Source: Tigriopus japonicus
Taxonomy: Eukaryota > Arthropoda > Copepoda > Harpacticoida > Harpacticidae
Reading direction: 5' to 3'
DNA length: 64,000 nt
NCBI GenBank assembly: GCA_010645155.1
Contig: CM021320.1
Span: 5,718,724-5,782,723 of the forward strand
Shown: positions 62,228 through 64,000 of the stretch, one piece after another
Position numbering within the stretch: position 1 is the stretch's first letter
Layout: every line of letters begins with the position of its first letter
The notes under the pieces: generated by a model
The model's database searches: none
What the model was told of the DNA's origin: nothing
The model's input: the letters and a program-made list of their open reading frames with translations, nothing else
Translations under genes and position numbers: made by a program

Positions 62228-64000
62228 GTGAGAAACTAATCGTCAAACACCCTAATGGATACCAGCATCAAATCGATTTGAATTATTTCGTTCCTGTATG
62301 TAGAGTGAATTCGATTGGGATCGATCCATCCAAGCTAACATGATGGGAACACTTTTCTACGGATTCATCTTGACCCAAGTTTTGGGAGGTTGGATCAGTG
62401 ATAAATTTGGCGGGAAGCAATTGCTTGTGACCAGCATGAGTTTGTTGGCTCTCACCAGCTTTTCCATCCCGTTATTTGCCAGGTACCAACTGAATGCTTG
62501 ATTGGCCATTCAAATACGGTTGAACTAACTTTTACATCTTTGTACTTATAATATGATTGCAGACTCCATGGATATACTGTCTTGGCCATTCGATTGTTTC
62601 AAGGCATGATCAGTGGTCTCATCATCCCCACCGTTATTAGTATTATTCCATCGTGGTGTGCCCCCGAAGAGCGTGGAACTCTCATGTCTTTTGTGATCGT
62701 GGGCCTCCCATTGTCCAACTTTCTGAGCGCACCAATTTCAGGCCTCCTTTGTGCCACGGGCTTTGACAATGGATGGCCTCTGACCTTTTACTTTCCCGGC
62801 ATCTTAACTTTAATATGGACCATAGCCTTCCACTTTTTGGCCTCAAACACTCCTGAACAACATCCCAAGATTTCGTCCGACGAACTCAAATACCTAGCCA
62901 AATATTCTTGTCGCAACCAATCATGCAAACAACCCAAACTTCCCCCAGTTCCATACAAATCGATGCTGACTTCTCTTCCATTCTGGGCCTTAATTATCAC
63001 TCAATTCTGCTCCAAAATCGGCCTGTATTCCATGGCGCTCACCTTACCCCTGTTCATCAATGAAGTTTTCCATTTTGGGATCATCGAAGTGAGTATTACA
63101 ACGAGAAAGTGCATTGACTTGCCAATTTTCCATCGTAATCGGCCAAATATGTTTTCTTTTCCGAAGACCTTGTGTTGTGAACTTTGTAGAACATAAGTAG
63201 TGTATTTTTGGCCGATTGAGCAGTTGAGACTAAAATTGCTACCTCTCAAAGCTCGTTTCTCTATGGTAATTTGTCCCTCTTCGGCACAAAAAAACATAAT
63301 AATATTATTGGACGTTCATAGTGTGTGAGATCAAATATTCTTGATGTGCAAGAATCTGTGTTTTCACTCATTTCAACACTTTAGTTCGTAAAAACCTAGC
63401 CTAGTGCTGGGTTTTGAAAGGGCAAAATGTTTTTTTTGAGTGACGATCGGCTAAATTAAAAATACGTATCGCAATAGATTTGGTCCCATTGAAAATATTT
63501 TGCATCTTAGACCACTTTCCAAGAATAATCAGCTTCCTTCAAACATATTTGTACTTTTGTCACACTCCATTTCTCCCGTAGAATGGTTTGTTATCCGGAT
63601 TACCTTGGATTGGTATGATTGCCCTCTCATTTACCGGTCAATTATCAGATTATTTGATTCGAAATCGCATATTCAGCGTGACCCAAGTTCGAAAGGGCTT
63701 CACCGTAATTCGTAAGTCCATAAGAAATATAAAACGTCAAGCAATGTCGAGTACCTAATCTATTTTTTCAAAATTTTAGCAATGTTGGTTTGGGCTGTTT
63801 TGGTATCTGCAATGGGTCATATTCCTAATGAGATCGGTCAAATGGTCTTTATCACCATTGCGGTTAGCATCCATCAATTGGAAATGTCAGGAGGGTTCTT
63901 CATTTCCCACTCTGATTTGGTGGGTCCTTATGCTGGATCAGCCTTTGGCATCACCAACACAATTGCACAACTTCCCGGTTTCATCATCCCTATTCTGGTT
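61969..64000 (+). CDS. SLC17 family (sialin/VGLUT-type) anion transporter, partial, five exons
   Basis: Exons 61969-62227, 62304-62482, 62563-63088, 63582-63711 and 63780-64000 join in one frame across GT-AG introns, giving about 438 codons. It is a major facilitator superfamily membrane protein. SLC17 hallmarks are the Arg after helix 1 (residue 54 of the visible part), GFILTQVLGGW (GY..TQ.PGG motif, about 106-116), RLFQGMISGLIIP (156-168), then SWCAPEERG (WAPPxER motif), NTPEQHPKIS, LPFWALIITQFC, NGLLSGLPW and YAGSAFGITNT. The family uses proton or sodium gradients to move organic anions, phosphate or glutamate across vesicular, lysosomal or plasma membranes. Which substrate applies here is unknown. 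The GxxEG glutamate shared by VGLUTs and sialin is Ser here (S163). The start is unresolved: exon 1 may begin at the acceptor (61969) or at an ATG at 61949. The C-terminus lies beyond the window. Confidence 0.93.
62304..62482 (+). CDS. SLC17 exon: helices 2-3
   Basis: Acceptor TGTAG, donor GTACCA, phases 0 and 2. It encodes SEFDWDRSIQANMMGTLFYG, the FDW...G...FYG signature that opens helix 2, then the GGW-SDKFGGK loop typical of major facilitator proteins (the G-x-x-x-D-(K/R)-x-G-G-(K/R) loop), then helix 3. Confidence 0.93.
62563..63088 (+). CDS. SLC17 exon: helices 4-7
   Basis: Acceptor ATTGCAG, donor GTGAGT, phases 2 and 0. This is the largest exon, 526 bp. It carries helix 4 with RLFQGM, the SWCAPEERG loop, helices 5-6, the central cytosolic loop with HPKISSDELKYLAKYSC, and helix 7 (LPFWALIITQFCSKIGLYSM). 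Reading past the donor gives the chance extension VSITTRKCID and a stop, which is intron. Confidence 0.95.
63582..63711 (+). CDS. SLC17 exon: helix 8 and following loop
   Basis: Acceptor CCCGTAG, donor GTAAGT, phases 0 and 1. It encodes NGLLSGLPWIGMIALSFTGQ then LSDYLIRN, matching the family's NG(L/I)xSALPYxxM...G.(L/I)(A/S)D pattern. Confidence 0.93.
63780..64000 (+). CDS. SLC17 exon: helices 9-11, cut by window edge
   Basis: Acceptor ATTTTAG, phase 1, open to the last base. It contains EMSGGFFISHSDLVGPYAGS and FGITNTIAQLPGF, corresponding to the family's (G)xxxSGFxVNHxD(I/L)xPxYAGxxxGITNTxxxxPG block. The final helix and C-terminal tail are missing. Confidence 0.92.

Noticed and set aside
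1..64000. tRNA, rRNA, CRISPR or prokaryotic operon features
   Set aside because: No tRNA B-box with a matching A-box, no rRNA-like blocks and no regularly spaced repeats were seen by eye; a covariance-model scan would be decisive.

Overview
The window is nuclear DNA of an animal, most likely an arthropod. A crustacean or copepod is my guess, but the sequence does not prove it. Evidence for this: coding sequence lies in short exons with GT-AG introns, introns range from about 70 bp to over 18 kb, simple repeats are abundant, and the recognisable genes (CELF/Bruno RNA-binding protein, SLC17 transporter) are metazoan families. No bacterial, viral or CRISPR features were seen.

Two genes are well supported. 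On the minus strand a CELF/Bruno-type gene (closest in pattern to the CELF3-6 / Drosophila bru-3 subgroup) has its first visible coding exon at 56654-57014 and its second, 83 bp, at 38005-38087. The 18.6 kb intron between them is phase-consistent. RRM2 and RRM3 exons were not found in 1-38004, so most of that stretch is probably the next intron of the same gene. On the plus strand an SLC17 (sialin/vesicular glutamate transporter-type) gene starts in five exons at 61969 and runs off the right edge, with about 438 codons visible. The two genes lie head to head, about 5 kb apart.

Layout. 0.9-3.3 kb holds several short coding-like stretches without recognisable homology. 3.3-14.4 kb is AT-rich, gene-poor and carries three inverted-repeat elements (a hAT-like foldback element, a MITE-like pair, and a nested foldback), plus a divergent pair of CTCF-like motifs at 5.27-5.33 kb. 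14.5-38 kb is gene-free, rich in microsatellites and strikingly rich in the hexamer TGGAAC/GTTCCA. 38-56.6 kb is the CELF intron. It contains a possible small three-exon gene on the opposite strand (53.0-54.2 kb) and a cluster of CAGGGTG-ended repeats. 57-61.1 kb is AT-rich spacer, followed by a 180-base assembly gap at the 3' end of a non-LTR retrotransposon fragment, then SLC17.

No functional link between CELF and SLC17 is evident beyond adjacency. Most long open frames in the gene-free parts are simple-repeat or chance ORFs and are not annotated.
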